From Seminavis robusta (Eukaryota; Bacillariophyta; Bacillariophyceae; Naviculales; Naviculaceae): 64,000 bases of DNA. Of this stretch, positions 46,002 to 57,286 are shown piece after piece. A program made the position numbers and the translations under genes. Position 1 is the stretch's first letter. Each line of letters starts with the position of its first letter. Below the pieces are notes generated by a model. The model was not told where the DNA came from and did no database searches. It saw only the letters and a program-made list of their open reading frames with translations. The stretch covers positions 62,001 to 126,000 of the forward strand of contig CAICTM010000028.1 of the NCBI GenBank assembly GCA_903772945.1, in the 5' to 3' direction.

Positions 46002-46893
46002 AAAATGACCATTAGTTAGGAACACTAATAATAACTGTGGATTTTGTCAATCATGCCAGATCGGTTGCAAAAAAGTTCCACCTAGCTAGCTATGGCTAGT
46101 TCCACGTGGTATCGGTGCGGGAGTTACTTCTGGTACCCAGTGTAGATACAGATTTTATTTATGCATAGAGCTCAGGTTGTTGTGTGTTGGGAGAAGTTCG
46201 GTCTTTTCGATGACTGAAAGTCTATGCATAAATCCTGTGGTGAAAGTTCGGGTGACTGGACATTAGACATTCCTAACTTCCTGACGTTGCTTCCGTTCCG
46301 CGAGCTACCGTTGGTCGGTGCTGGTACCCAAGATTTGGAATTTGGTTGGATATGCATAGGTCTTGCAGCCAAACAGCCACAACGGCAAAGGCAAAGAAGC
46401 AAGAACTAATAGCACACTACAGGGTTTGCTCTGCATTTGTTGTCTTATCTTATCTTATCTTATCTTACCTTATCTAATCCTATGCTAATGCTGATGCTGA
46501 AGAGCTAATAGTAGTAAGGATAATCTATTTCTGATCGGAATCAAGTCGAGTTGCGTCCAGTCAAGTCGGATCTAAGAAGCTAAGAAGCGGCTGTCGGCTG
46601 TTGGGTGCTCTATCTCCACAAGCTCCAGAACACAAGTGCTTAAGCTTAAGCTTTAAGACCTGGCCTTCAGCTTGGATTTACTGGACTGAGCCTCTGAGGT
46701 ACTTTACCAATCTAGCAACCAGCTGAGCCTTATCCATCCGATTATCGTACCAGCTACCCGAGCTACCCACACAAGAAAAGACGGGAAGTCGCAAGAACGG
46801 AATCTGAACAGAAATCTGCCTCTAGTTTGAGCTACAATCATTCAGTCAGAAAGACAGGTGCTCAGTCATTCAGTTTCCCAGTCAAGCAAGAAG
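46002..46893. other. Intergenic; promoter side of the 5-phosphatase
   Basis: No gene is supported. A TCTTA/TTATC microsatellite lies at about 46443-46476. The stretch just before 46894 should be the 5' untranslated region of the phosphatase gene. Confidence 0.5.
46443..46476 (+). repeat. TCTTA microsatellite
   Basis: Six or seven 5-bp units, the last ones degenerate. Confidence 0.8.
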
Positions 46894-47508
46894 ATGTCCA
46901 ACCAACAGAATGCTGGTGACAATGTCATGACCAATTCTATTACCAGTACTACTAGCAGTACTAGCAGTATTGCTCAGAGACCCTTGAAGCTGTTGGTCTG
47001 CAGTGGCAATTTGGGAAATGCAGAGCCAGATGAAAAATCTTTGGCTGCTTGGATTCCAGAGGATGGAAATTGTGCAGAGGTTCTGGAGAACCAAAAATAC
47101 CCAGTAGCCACAAAGCTGGAAGATATAACTGTCTTTGAGCAGGAAGATGATAAGGATGACAGCAACAGCAACAGCAACAGCAACAATAGTCAAGATGAAA
47201 AAGAGGATTCTGAGCAAAAAGAGCAGCCAGAAAATAGAGAGGAAGAAGCCAATTCTAATACTAATGATAATTCTGATCAGGACCAGTCAGAAACTCAGCA
47301 GCAGCAGGAAATCCATAATCCCTATGGCATCAACAATCCACTCACACCAGCTGACAGATTTGATATCATTGTGCTGGGCATGCAAGAATCCACTTTTGAA
47401 CCGGAAAACAAGGAAATGCTCGAAGAAATCAAAGCTGAAATTTTGGCCATGGAACAAGCCGGAGTCGATCCTTGCTCGGCCGAAGGTATTGCCACCATGG
47501 CCACTTCC

Positions 47509-47546
<38 letters not shown>

Positions 47547-50288
47547 AGACGAAGACTTGGAAGAAGACGACGAAGAAGGATTGGAAGATTTAGAAGGAGA
47601 AGAAGAAGGAGAAGTCGATGAAAACGGAAATGTAATCGAGAAGCAGGAGGAGGGCGAAGAAACTGATCCAGACGGAGAACAAAACGATCAGGAAGAGGAT
47701 GGGGAGGCGGACGTGGGTGTTGTGACGGATGACGACGAGGAGGAAGATCTCGAGCAAGACGACAACGACGAGTTATCTGATACGACTGACGAAGAATTGG
47801 AGGCAACCTACCACCAGAACATTGAAGAAGAAGATATCATACTCCTAGACGATGCAAATAGTGTCGGCAGTGGCGGAAGCACGCCCACGTCCTCTCTACG
47901 GGCGTCCCTGGTGCCCGGTGCGGTCTCTGCCTACAAGGCTTCCATATACGCCGCAAAAACGGCAAAATCTGGAGCCAAAGCGGGTGGGAGAATGGCAAAA
48001 TCGTCCGCCAAGGTCGGTGCCAAGGTGGCAAAATCATCCGCAAAGGCGGGAGCCAAAGTAGCCAAGTCATCCGCCATGGCGGGCGCAAAGGTCGCAAAGT
48101 CGTCCGCCAAGGCAGGCGCAAAAGTCGCCACCAAGACTGCCAAAGTTGCCACTAAAACGGCAAAATCGGGAGCCAAGGTCGCGACCAAAACGGCAAAATC
48201 GGGTGCCAAAATTGCCACCAAAACAGCAAAGTCAGGAGCCAAAATTGCTACCAAAACGGCCACCATTGGAGTCGAGGGAGTCCAAACTACTGCTGCCATC
48301 ACCGCCAAGGCGGCAGAAAAGGTCGCTCGTACCGGTATTTCCACCATTGATACACTCACCGCAAGCAGAGATCATACCAAAGACAAAAAATTGGCAGAAC
48401 TCTTCTTGCAGGATGGAACCGGAATACTGCACAAAATGATTGGAAACAGGCTGTCGTCCTACACGCGATTATTGTCCTTTCAACGAGGAGAAATGAGATT
48501 GCTCGTCTATTCACTCAACAAACACCATTCCGCATCCATCAAGAGCGTGCGAGCACAAAACACAGGAATGGCCGGACTGGCCAACAAGGGTGGGATCGTC
48601 GCCGAAGTTGTCGTCGACAAGGGCACCAGGCTGGCATTCATGTCCTGTCATCTCGAAGCGCACGAAGGCAACAACAAACTGGAAGCAAGAGTACAATCCC
48701 TGGCGGACATATTGAAGGGGACCAAAAAATTTGCCGTCCCGTCCATTTATCCAGACGCCTCTCTGTCCAATCACTACTGCTTTGTTTTGGGTGATCTCAA
48801 CTTTCGAACACGGTATAAAGGACAAATCAAATACGAAGAACAAGGAGAAGAAGTCTTTGAACTCGCCAAAAAGAAAAAGTGGGTAGAACTCAACGAAGCA
48901 GACGAGCTGAGAATGGTACTGGACAAAGAAGAATGTTTGTTTGGATTTCAAACACTGTACTGCAAGTAAGTTTCATCGATCGAATGTTTCGTTGTTCGGT
49001 CCTCGAACCACCGATCCATGCGGTTTCTTTTGTGCTTCTGTGGTACTTGCTAACCTCCTTAATTTCGGCTCCCTGTGTCAGCTTCCCGCCCACCTTCAAA
49101 GTACTACGAGAAGATGGGTTCAAATACAAACCGCAGCGGACTCCCAGCTACACAGATAGAATCCTTTGGAAATCGGGAGATCAGCTTGAGACCAAAATCA
49201 CACCACTCGGATACGAACCTGTGGAACATTACACGACAAGCGATCACAAACCTGTTCGAGGCGCATTCGAAATCGAACTCAATCAAAAAGTGCAACTTAA
49301 GAGCAAGCACGAACTACAACAGAAACAAGAACAAGAAAAACAGAAACAATCCAAGCTCAATTTCTTTCAATGGGGGAAAAGCAAGGAGGAGGACGTCAAA
49401 GAAGACGAGAATCTGCATATTTTCGTTTCGGATATCAAATGCGAGATCTTCCCGCCTGCCAAACCGACTGATGGCCGCGACTCCAGCATGACTGTGCCAA
49501 TTGCTCAGCTTGCTAGCATGACTGGGATGTCGAGCATATCATCACGAGACTTTGGTGCGGGGTCGCTTGATTCCTACGTGACTCTGGTATCCAGCCCGCC
49601 GGAGCTGCTGCTGAAGAAACCCACGAAATGGACCCAATATGGTACTGCAGTGAAAAAGTTTTTCAGTGTTGGGGATAAAGCGGTCGACACGGACAACCAA
49701 AACAGTTCCACCAGCGGCGAATGGCCTCGTACCAACGTGGTCAAGAAAACGTACAATCCAGATTTCTCTATGCGGGAATTGCACTGTGTTTTGAAAACGC
49801 ATCAAGAAAACGGGTTTCCTATCTTCCTCACAGGAGCTCTGTTGCATATTTTCGTATTCAAATACAATGGACGACAAACTGATGAAGTCATAGGAAGTTA
49901 CCCAGTCAATCTCGAAGAGTTGGTTCGAAAATGCACAGCCGCAGTGAGCAATGCCAATAACAATTTGCATGCCAACAGTCGGCGACACCAACTGATGGCC
50001 GCATCCCGGCGTAATCGAATGGGGGCGAACAGCACTGCTGGAGATGACTCCATGGTCTCCGTCGAGATCGATGGACCCCTCTTGAAGAATGGTAAACAAA
50101 CGGGCACCATTCGTTGCAACGTTGCTGCCTGGTGGGTCAATGATGCACTCGTGGCTAGTGCCAATGCTGCCAGATTGGGCTTGGAGGGAACGGATGTTAG
50201 GGAAGGCGCCGCTGACGACGGTAAGATTGAGAGTGGTGATGGGCCCATGTTTTCGACTCGTCGCAAGAGGCGCGCAAGTGTTGCCTAG
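46894..50288 (+). CDS. Inositol polyphosphate 5-phosphatase with 11-mer repeat insert
   Basis: Two exons, 46894-48965 and 49082-50288, give 1092 residues. The ATG at 46894 is the first in frame. The catalytic 5-phosphatase fold removes the 5-phosphate of phosphoinositides or soluble inositol phosphates. Its motifs are split along the chain: VLGMQES near 163-173, NTGMAGLANKGG near 553-564, GDLNFR near 633, TPSYTDRILWK near 711 and TSDHKPV near 744. Between the first and second motif lie an Asp/Glu-rich tract (about 206-320, with a run of 12 Asp) and nine exact 11-residue repeats (359-457). The C-terminal 330 residues hold a possible C2-like domain (KTYNPDF, followed by a beta-rich stretch). 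I infer membrane or polyanion targeting by the inserts. Confidence 0.9.
47968..48264 (+). repeat. Nine 33-bp units coding 11-residue repeats
   Basis: Residues 359-457 of the 5-phosphatase read as nine consecutive 11-residue units, such as SSAKAGAKVAK and SGAKIATKTAK, with no gap in register. Lys, Ala, Thr and Val dominate. An 11-residue period fits the extended amphipathic helix of synucleins and perilipins. Confidence 0.9.
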
Positions 50289-51085
50289 CGGGCAATAGTC
50301 CAAAGAACGGGCAAAGGCGAGTTTTGTACATGTTCATGCAACCTAGGACCGTTTAGTGTTTCTTGTGCAGTTGTAGATAATCAGATGGTGTTGTATCCTT
50401 GTAGAAATGAATGGAAAGCTATTTGGTTCGATTGGGCTATCCGCAACCGTGGCACTGCTGTGCTACACTTCGGAGTGTTGCGAAGTTCGTGGATCCTGGT
50501 AGCCACGGCAGTAGCCAGCCTAGCAAGCTACCGGTAGCTACCAGTGTGAGAGGCGGGAAAGTCTGCAAGGCGTGTCGAAGCCACTCAGTTATTTCTCGGT
50601 GGATCCGCAAGTTCAAGGCTTGGGACCTTGTGTTGGTCCCAAATTTTGTTGCCCCTGGTCCCATGGCACCTTCTCTCAAACTTGGCCTCTTCTCTTCCGT
50701 ACGGTACATGCATGCATTGCTACCAGTAGTAGTGGTACAGCTAGAGTGGTGGTACCAGGTACCGCTGGCTGGACCACAGCTAAAACTTCCGAGCTGTAAA
50801 AAACCCAATCACATGCACCGAGATCTTTTGGTGATTAGGGTTAGAGCGGATACGGAAGGGGTGTGAGCGTTCCGCTGGACTGAACTCGCGGGACCGTGCT
50901 GGCTACATTGGGTTTTCCCTCGAGTTCAAAAAGCTAGCAAGCACAAGTGTTTGACACGACAATGACGGGCCTCGGAGCTCCGTGTCCATTACTCAGCATA
51001 GCTCACAATAAACGAAACTTGCAAGCAACAGCTCCACAGTAGCATCAAAGCATCGAAGAACTTTTTTCTCATTTCTGATTGAAGC
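50289..51085. other. Intergenic
   Basis: No gene is supported. Frames of up to 150 codons overlap on both strands without protein character. Confidence 0.5.
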
Positions 51086-51379
51086 ATGAGCCCCATCAAC
51101 TGCCCCACCGATTGCCATTTCACCCTAGAAGAAATGAGCCACGATGACGCAACACAATCGACTTTGGACGGTGACGACTTCGATACGGGCAAGAAAATCT
51201 ACCACAGTCCATCCTTCGACATTGACCTTGGCCAACTGAGGAAAAAGCAAATGGAGAAGAGAAGAAAATCGAAAACATCAAGAAGAGTCCTGGCTCTCTT
51301 CAGTGTGGGACCAGCACTTGGGCGTTTTGGAAAGCGAAGGTGCTCGCAACTTGCAGGAAGCCTTCGTTACAATAGTTGA
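51086..51379 (+). CDS. Small hypothetical protein, 97 residues
   Basis: An ATG-started frame with an acidic N-terminal half (DDATQSTLDGDDFDTG), a basic middle (RKKQMEKRRKSKTSRR) and no hydrophobic segment. I do not recognise it. The composition looks like a protein and not chance, but no homologue or splice support is visible, so it may be spurious. Confidence 0.35.
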   Translation: MSPINCPTDCHFTLEEMSHDDATQSTLDGDDFDTGKKIYHSPSFDIDLGQLRKKQMEKRRKSKTSRRVLALFSVGPALGRFGKRRCSQLAGSLRYNS

Positions 51380-51689
51380 ATGAGGTCGATCGATAGCTAA
51401 TGAATGAAGGCTCGGTCCTACTCTAGGTACCAAGCAGTTTTTTAAAAGACGCATTAGCAATGTTATATAGCACATGGCCGTCTCGTCCTACTATAGTCTC
51501 GGTTCCGAGTGTACCTTGTTACCTTTGTTGCGCACATTGTTTTCTTGAAGCCGCGAGCTAGCAGCACGTTCCGCTACGTGGGACCGGAGAGTTTTGATCC
51601 TATCTTGAGAGACGATCGAGTCGGGGCTATGGTACCGGTATGGCCAGGGAGAAATGAGACCGTGTGGAGTGTGGGACATGGCGGACTTG

Positions 51690-51835
51690 ATAAGAAGTAG
51701 CCCGCCCGTGCCGCGGCATGGGTCAACTCCATTGTCTGGTGGCGGGGAGCGGTGACGGTGGCAGTGCCTTGGGCACAAAGATCGGGCCATTCGCGATAGC
51801 AAACTTCGTAGGTGAATGACTCAGTTAATGTTACA
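51690..51835 (-). pseudogene. Partial duplicate of the VCBS-like gene
   Basis: About 145 bp match 52494-52633 of the neighbouring minus-strand gene, coding for the end of its fourth repeat (FTYEVCYREWPDLCAQGTA), with substitutions and small gaps. No start or flanking domain is present. It lies 150-300 bp beyond the stop codon of the parent gene and looks like a decayed local duplication. Confidence 0.75.
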
Positions 51836-51985
51836 TCTAGAGAATACGATAAGATATTCAACCATCGACTTTACAGGTTAAGTTACACTTTCTAGGTGGA
51901 GTCAAACAAGCAAACCCCGGACATGTTGAGGATTTGCACCCATACCGACCGATCCTCCTCCCGCGCTTCCGTCACGTCCGTCGAT

Positions 51986-54110
51986 CTAGACAACCGTGCC
52001 GCAATCTTCATATGAAGTCGAGTTCATCATGACATCAGCTGGCTGTGAAGAGGTGCCAGACGTCACGGCGTCTTGGTAGCAAAGAGTAGATCCCGAAGCT
52101 TCCGTCAACACTTTTCCAGAGCAATCCATTCCTCGTTCGGTCCATTGATCATTGCAGTAAGCCTGAAGCGACATGGCGTGGTATGTCCAGGATAGATGGA
52201 ATTCTTCCGAGTCGTCCACTTCGCACGCCACGGCATCAGAGCTCATGGACACAAGAAGCTGACGCCGTGTGGAATTATCAGCTCGGCCATCCCTGCATGC
52301 GACATAAATGATTCCCTCGTTGGATGGGCTGCATTGAAGGACACCTGTCACGCTATTCAAGACACAAGCGTCATTGTCACTGGGCGATATGTCCACCATT
52401 TCAAGTTCCCCATCCAAGCCACACTGAAGGGTCAACCTTGGTGACACGGTGTCGCAGTCTTCGGCTTCATCGTCGGCAGCATCCCAGCGAACCTGATAAG
52501 AAGTGGCCCGTCCTCGGCGTGAGTCCACCCCAGTGTCTGGTGGCGCGGGAGCTGTGACGGTGAAGGTGGCAGTGCCTTGGGCACAAAGATCGGGCCATTC
52601 GCGATAGCAAACTTCGTAGGTGAACGACTCAGTGCCAAGAAAGTCGCCATCGGGTTCATATTCAAAGGAACCATCATCATCGACATCCAAATCTCCCTGG
52701 CCATCGCCGACAAAGTCATAGGAGTCAACAAACAAGGAATAGCGGCTGTCTTTCACATCGTTGGTCAAAACTCCATTAAACTCCGAGACATCCAAGCTGC
52801 CTCCCTGCACCACGGTGTATTGGTCATTGACCGGGGTTGGGGGGCTGTCTGGTTTTTCAGGGTTGGATTGGACCACGATCTCCACCCTGGCTGTACGGCA
52901 AGCCACACAAGACCATTCTTCATAGCAGACTTCGTATTCAAACCAGAAAGATCCGAGCTCTCCAGGCTCTGGGCGGTAAGTGAAGCTGCCATCAGAGCTG
53001 ACGTGAAGGTCTCCCTTAAAGCCGCTGGTCTCATCGTGGTCCTCCACCTCGATTTCTTGTCCTTTGTCAGCCCCGTCATTGCTGAGGATGCCATCACCCT
53101 CGGATTTATCCAAGCTTTCTCCCTCTTTTACTTCGTAGCGGTCGTTTTGCGCGTTGGGAGGATTGGGGCGCTTGTTGTTGTCTTCTTCAACTCGGATGGT
53201 AACCCTTCCTTCGTCACAGAGGTCAGGATAGTCGACGTAGCAAACGGTGTAGAAAAACACCTCGTCTCCTGTCCAGCAACGCCGAGCCTTGTATTCGAAG
53301 CTTCCATCCTCTTCAGTATCAAGGTCTCCTTCCAGCCGACCGTCCGTTCGCGGTCGGCCATCTCGGAAGATCGCCAAGCCCGAGTCGCGTCGATCATTGC
53401 CCAGAAAGCCCGGAGCGTTTTCTTCGAAATCTTCATCCTCCTTGACGGTGTACGAGTCATCTTCAGCGGTTGGGGGCTCGTTGGGCCTGTTGGGATCTTC
53501 GAGGACCTTGATGGTGACATTGGCAGTGGAACAGACGGCAGCCTGGACAGGCGGCTGCTGCCGAGAGATCGCCGTGCCGAGACATGCCGTGTAGGAAAAG
53601 ATCTCAGTTCCCGTAAAGCCAGCGGAAGGAGGATCATAGCGGAATGTACCGTCGTCTTCGACGCGAAGGTTTCCTTGAAAAATGCCCCATTCCTCCACAT
53701 CAGTCACCACGAGAGGTATCGCAGACTGTGACGTGTCATTTGCCAACAAGCCTTGTTGTACGAGGTTCACGTCGAGTCGGGTCGTCCCTTGGATCATCTC
53801 GTAGGTGTCGTTTCGTGCCAGCACAGCCTGTAGATGCCTTGCAACGTTCGCATTACTTTCCTGAAAAGCACAGATCACGGTATCATTGAATAATTGTTAG
53901 GAAGGGTTGATGACAACGAAAGCATAGTACCGTACAGTAATAGCAAAAGGTACAAATGACAAGCCCGAACCTCCAGCGTGAGGTGTCATCCATGTGTCCC
54001 ACCTAGCTTGGACTTACCGATTGCACACTTGCGCTTCGAATGGTTCCAGCATTGCCTGAGCCGACGCCCAGCAGCAAAGCAAGGAGCGTGCTTAAGAGTG
54101 TTGTTTTCAT
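51986..54110 (-). CDS. Secreted protein with four cadherin/VCBS-like repeats
   Basis: Two exons, 54110-54018 and 53860-51986, encode 655 residues. Exon 1 is a signal peptide (MKTTLLSTLLALLLGVGSGNA) followed by a GTAAGT donor. Four repeats of about 100 residues follow, each with the pattern NDxYxV, GxLxND, GxLxVxxDGSFxYxP and FTYxVCY, which is typical of the cadherin-like and VCBS repeats of bacterial adhesins. Three repeats keep a Cys pair (CY...WPDLC), suggesting a disulfide. A distinct Cys-rich C-terminal domain (about 470-655) has no clear relative and no membrane anchor. It is probably an extracellular adhesive or cell-wall protein. The sparse intron and signal-peptide exon show it is a eukaryotic gene, perhaps of bacterial origin. 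Confidence 0.85.
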
Positions 54111-57100
54111 TTCTTCTTCTCACTATGGTTAATCGCTGCCTGACTGGATGCTTGTTTTGTTGTTTCGTTGTTTCTTTGTCTTTTGTTTAGTTTGTTTGAA
54201 AGCTTTGCTTTGCTTGATTTGTGAGACGGTTCTTCATTTCTTGGGTTCGTTCAGCAGAGGTGCTCGCAAGTCCAATTGATCGATCGTGATGGGAAGCGAA
54301 TTTCCAAACAATAATTTGCATGGAGGATCCAACAAATCGAAGCCATCATGATCCCAGGAGCTATCGCCAAATAGGTCCAGTCTGGGATAACACTGAAAGC
54401 ATTTTCTTCTGTTCCATGTGCTTCGGTTGGACGTTGGGTGGAAAGAGCACCAAATAGCATTTCCCGGTTTTGTTGTTGTTATTTTACTGGTCTGCCACGT
54501 GCTCCTGAGTTGCGAGGTCGATGGGTGAAGTTCCGTGGGAGTCAAATTCTCTGTTCCGGAACATCAAACGTGCTGGGACAAAACGCCGAAGCTGCTTTAT
54601 CTGGACTTTGATCGTGTCGGCATCAACTTGGTCACTCGGGCTGTACTTACTCGAGAGCGGACGATCGAAACGACCAACATTGTCTATCGTACCGGTACCG
54701 GACGGATGCATGCTGTACTGTAGGCCAAAGCTGAAGCCGCAAGGAGACTTTGCAGTGCGAGAAACGACAGGGCACGGAAGCAATTGGATCAAAGCTGCTT
54801 GAGATAGACAGCCTCAGTTACTGTGGTTGCCTACCGGTACCTATCTAGCTAGCTAGCAAGATCTACAAAGAGATCGATACATGTTTCCATCCCATACAAA
54901 CTTCAGCTCAACAAGCAAGAATCGAGGAGCTTGTAAGCATGCCAATATTGAGCTATTGGACACCTTTGGCGGAGGGCTCGCTTCAGGTTGTGTTTTCACA
55001 TCCATGTACATTGGTTTCTTGCACATGATGTGGTCCAAAATTGGGTTCAAGGCTTCGGGATAAGATCTTTTTTGCTGTTGGTAAAGTCTCACGTGCTTTT
55101 CTGATATAGAGTCTAGCATCTCACTCTTTCTGCATTGCACATAGACTACTAGATGGACGACAGATGGTGAGAGGAAGCGAATCGAATCCACCATCACGGA
55201 TAGATTTTGTTGGGCTTCGGGATGGATGCTTCTGTCGTGCGGAACGCTTACCAAAAATGAGCATCAAATGAGTCGAGTCTCAAGTCAAGTCAAGTCAAGT
55301 CAACTTATGATCAATTGAGGCGAGTCGAGTCGCCCACGCGAGAGAAGATATCTTTCTTTAGTGTATGTATGGACTTCTCTGAAGCAAATTCTCTGAATGG
55401 GCTTAGTTATTAGGGGCTGCATCTCTGTAGGCAGCAAACAACAGGCAGTCTGTGCTGTGTGACGAGGAAACAGCGAAACAAGCAAAGAGCTTCAGCCCCA
55501 GACGACGGTCGCAGCTCGGGCATGGAAGCAGATACCGGTACGGTACATGTACATGTATGTGGTGGTGCGTTGCAGTGGAGGTTCGCCTTAGCAGCTACCG
55601 GTACCGAATCACTCATCAGTTGCTCCCAGTTGATGAGCTCACTGTGTGATCTTGAGGATGGGTTGCCGACCTCTGCCAACCGTGCCGCAGGGGAACAAAA
55701 GCCGAAGCGTGCTGTGCATTGTTCCAGCACGGCGCGTCATTGCCTCTGCCTCCATATTCACTTCATACCGGTAACCACTGGAACGGCGTCGTGAGCTTGG
55801 TTGCCAACTGTGCATTGCATGTGCCACCCCGGCGGAAATCGAATGCAGCGCTGTTGGATCCAATGGAATTGAGTCGAATCCAGTCTAGTACCAACTACCG
55901 GTAGTATCTGCTACGTACCAATGGCATTTGTGCCAATGTCAGTGACGGTTCCAGGCAGCTGTGACAGAGCTCCATAAATGCAAGTCGTCTTTGCCAGCGG
56001 ACTGGACTGTCACACATCTATGCTCTGAATGTGGAAGCATTATTTGCTTGGTGGCTGGTCGTGGAAGTGTCAAAGTCGTTAGAGCCTCGCCGCAAGGCGT
56101 AGTTAGTTGATTGCAGCACCAACAACACTGCCAGCCAGTCCTTCGAGACAATCTTTCCCCGGTGTTGCGTGTGACCCGTTGCGTCTTTTGCCTCCTTCTA
56201 CTCGTACCACCGCACCGGTTGTGACTGCCGGTATCCTACCGTATCGCACGAGCACCGCTTGAATGAAACGCCACAACAGTACGGTACGGCAGCAGCTTGA
56301 CATACAGTCTAAGCCCCAGCGTCCCGGCAGACACGAGATCTACATGTACATGGAAGAAGCCTTTGGAACTGTACTGCATGTACTCACTCGCAATGAGAGG
56401 CGGTCATTTTGTTTTGTGCTCCAGCTCCTTGATAGTGCGACACCGGCAATTCTGGTACGATGGGGGAACTATCTGATGTATATCGTACCCAGGCCGGCAT
56501 TTTACGTAGACTGGTTTAGACTGAAGCTATAAAGGCCATTGGTGGTAGTACCTGTTAGTCTACCATCAGCAGCTGAATGCGAAGCCACCAGCCAGCTGCT
56601 TGGCTTTGGCATAGTAGCTAGCTAGTGGCGCTGGTACGGGTACCATGACCTACCAGATATCAGACATCAAACCGATTTGATCTCCGGATCCGTCGTTTGC
56701 AGCTCGCCATGGCAGCAATGACCGTCGCCCAGTTTCCGTTGCAACGATATCGCATCCATCATCCAGCAAAAGGATCTTGTCAAGCTCATCAAAGACCCAA
56801 GAGCATTCAAAGAATGTGCCAACGGTATCGGTTATCGGTTGTGAGCAATTTACTGTTCAAACAGGTAGAGAGGCTATCGTACCAAAAAGGATCACAACAC
56901 TCCGCTATCATTTGGGGTTGTGCACAACCAAACAGGTTCATTGTGTTCGAGCCAAGATTTAGAGAGCTTGCAGTGCTCCTAGCAAATGAAAACTTTCGGA
57001 AGGAGTCATTTGGACATTTGGACCGCCGCAGAAGACCAATTCTCTTGAATGGGGGGGTTCTTTTCTTACGGAATTTTATCAAAGCACGATTCCCTTGTTG

Positions 57101-57286
57101 TCGACTGTGACCGCTGTTTTGGTACCACTGGATAACACTTTGGTCCTTGGATTATTGGTAGCTCCAAATCCAAATCCAAAACACTCCGTTCTCACAAAAT
57201 TGATCAGCTCACAAAAGCAAAACACAATCGGAAAGCAAACCAGAAGCAAAAAGTCAAAGTAAGTGATCGAAAGAAGGAAACAAACC
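54111..57286. other. Long intergenic stretch without a supported gene
   Basis: Frames reach at most about 140 codons and overlap on both strands. A 40-codon peptide-like frame near 56715-56840 (ASIIQQKDLVKLIKDPRAF) has protein-like composition but lies between stops and may be a remnant or an unrecognised exon. A TCAAG microsatellite lies near 55285-55303. ACCGGT and CTAGCTAG palindromes are frequent. Confidence 0.45.

Noticed and set aside
52577-53731. 384-codon plus-strand frame
   Set aside because: It lies entirely antisense to the VCBS-like gene, whose repeats and signal peptide are clear.
56697-57110. 137-codon frame upstream of the large Hint gene
   Set aside because: Basic, Arg-rich composition and overlap with equally long frames on both strands; no domain recognised.
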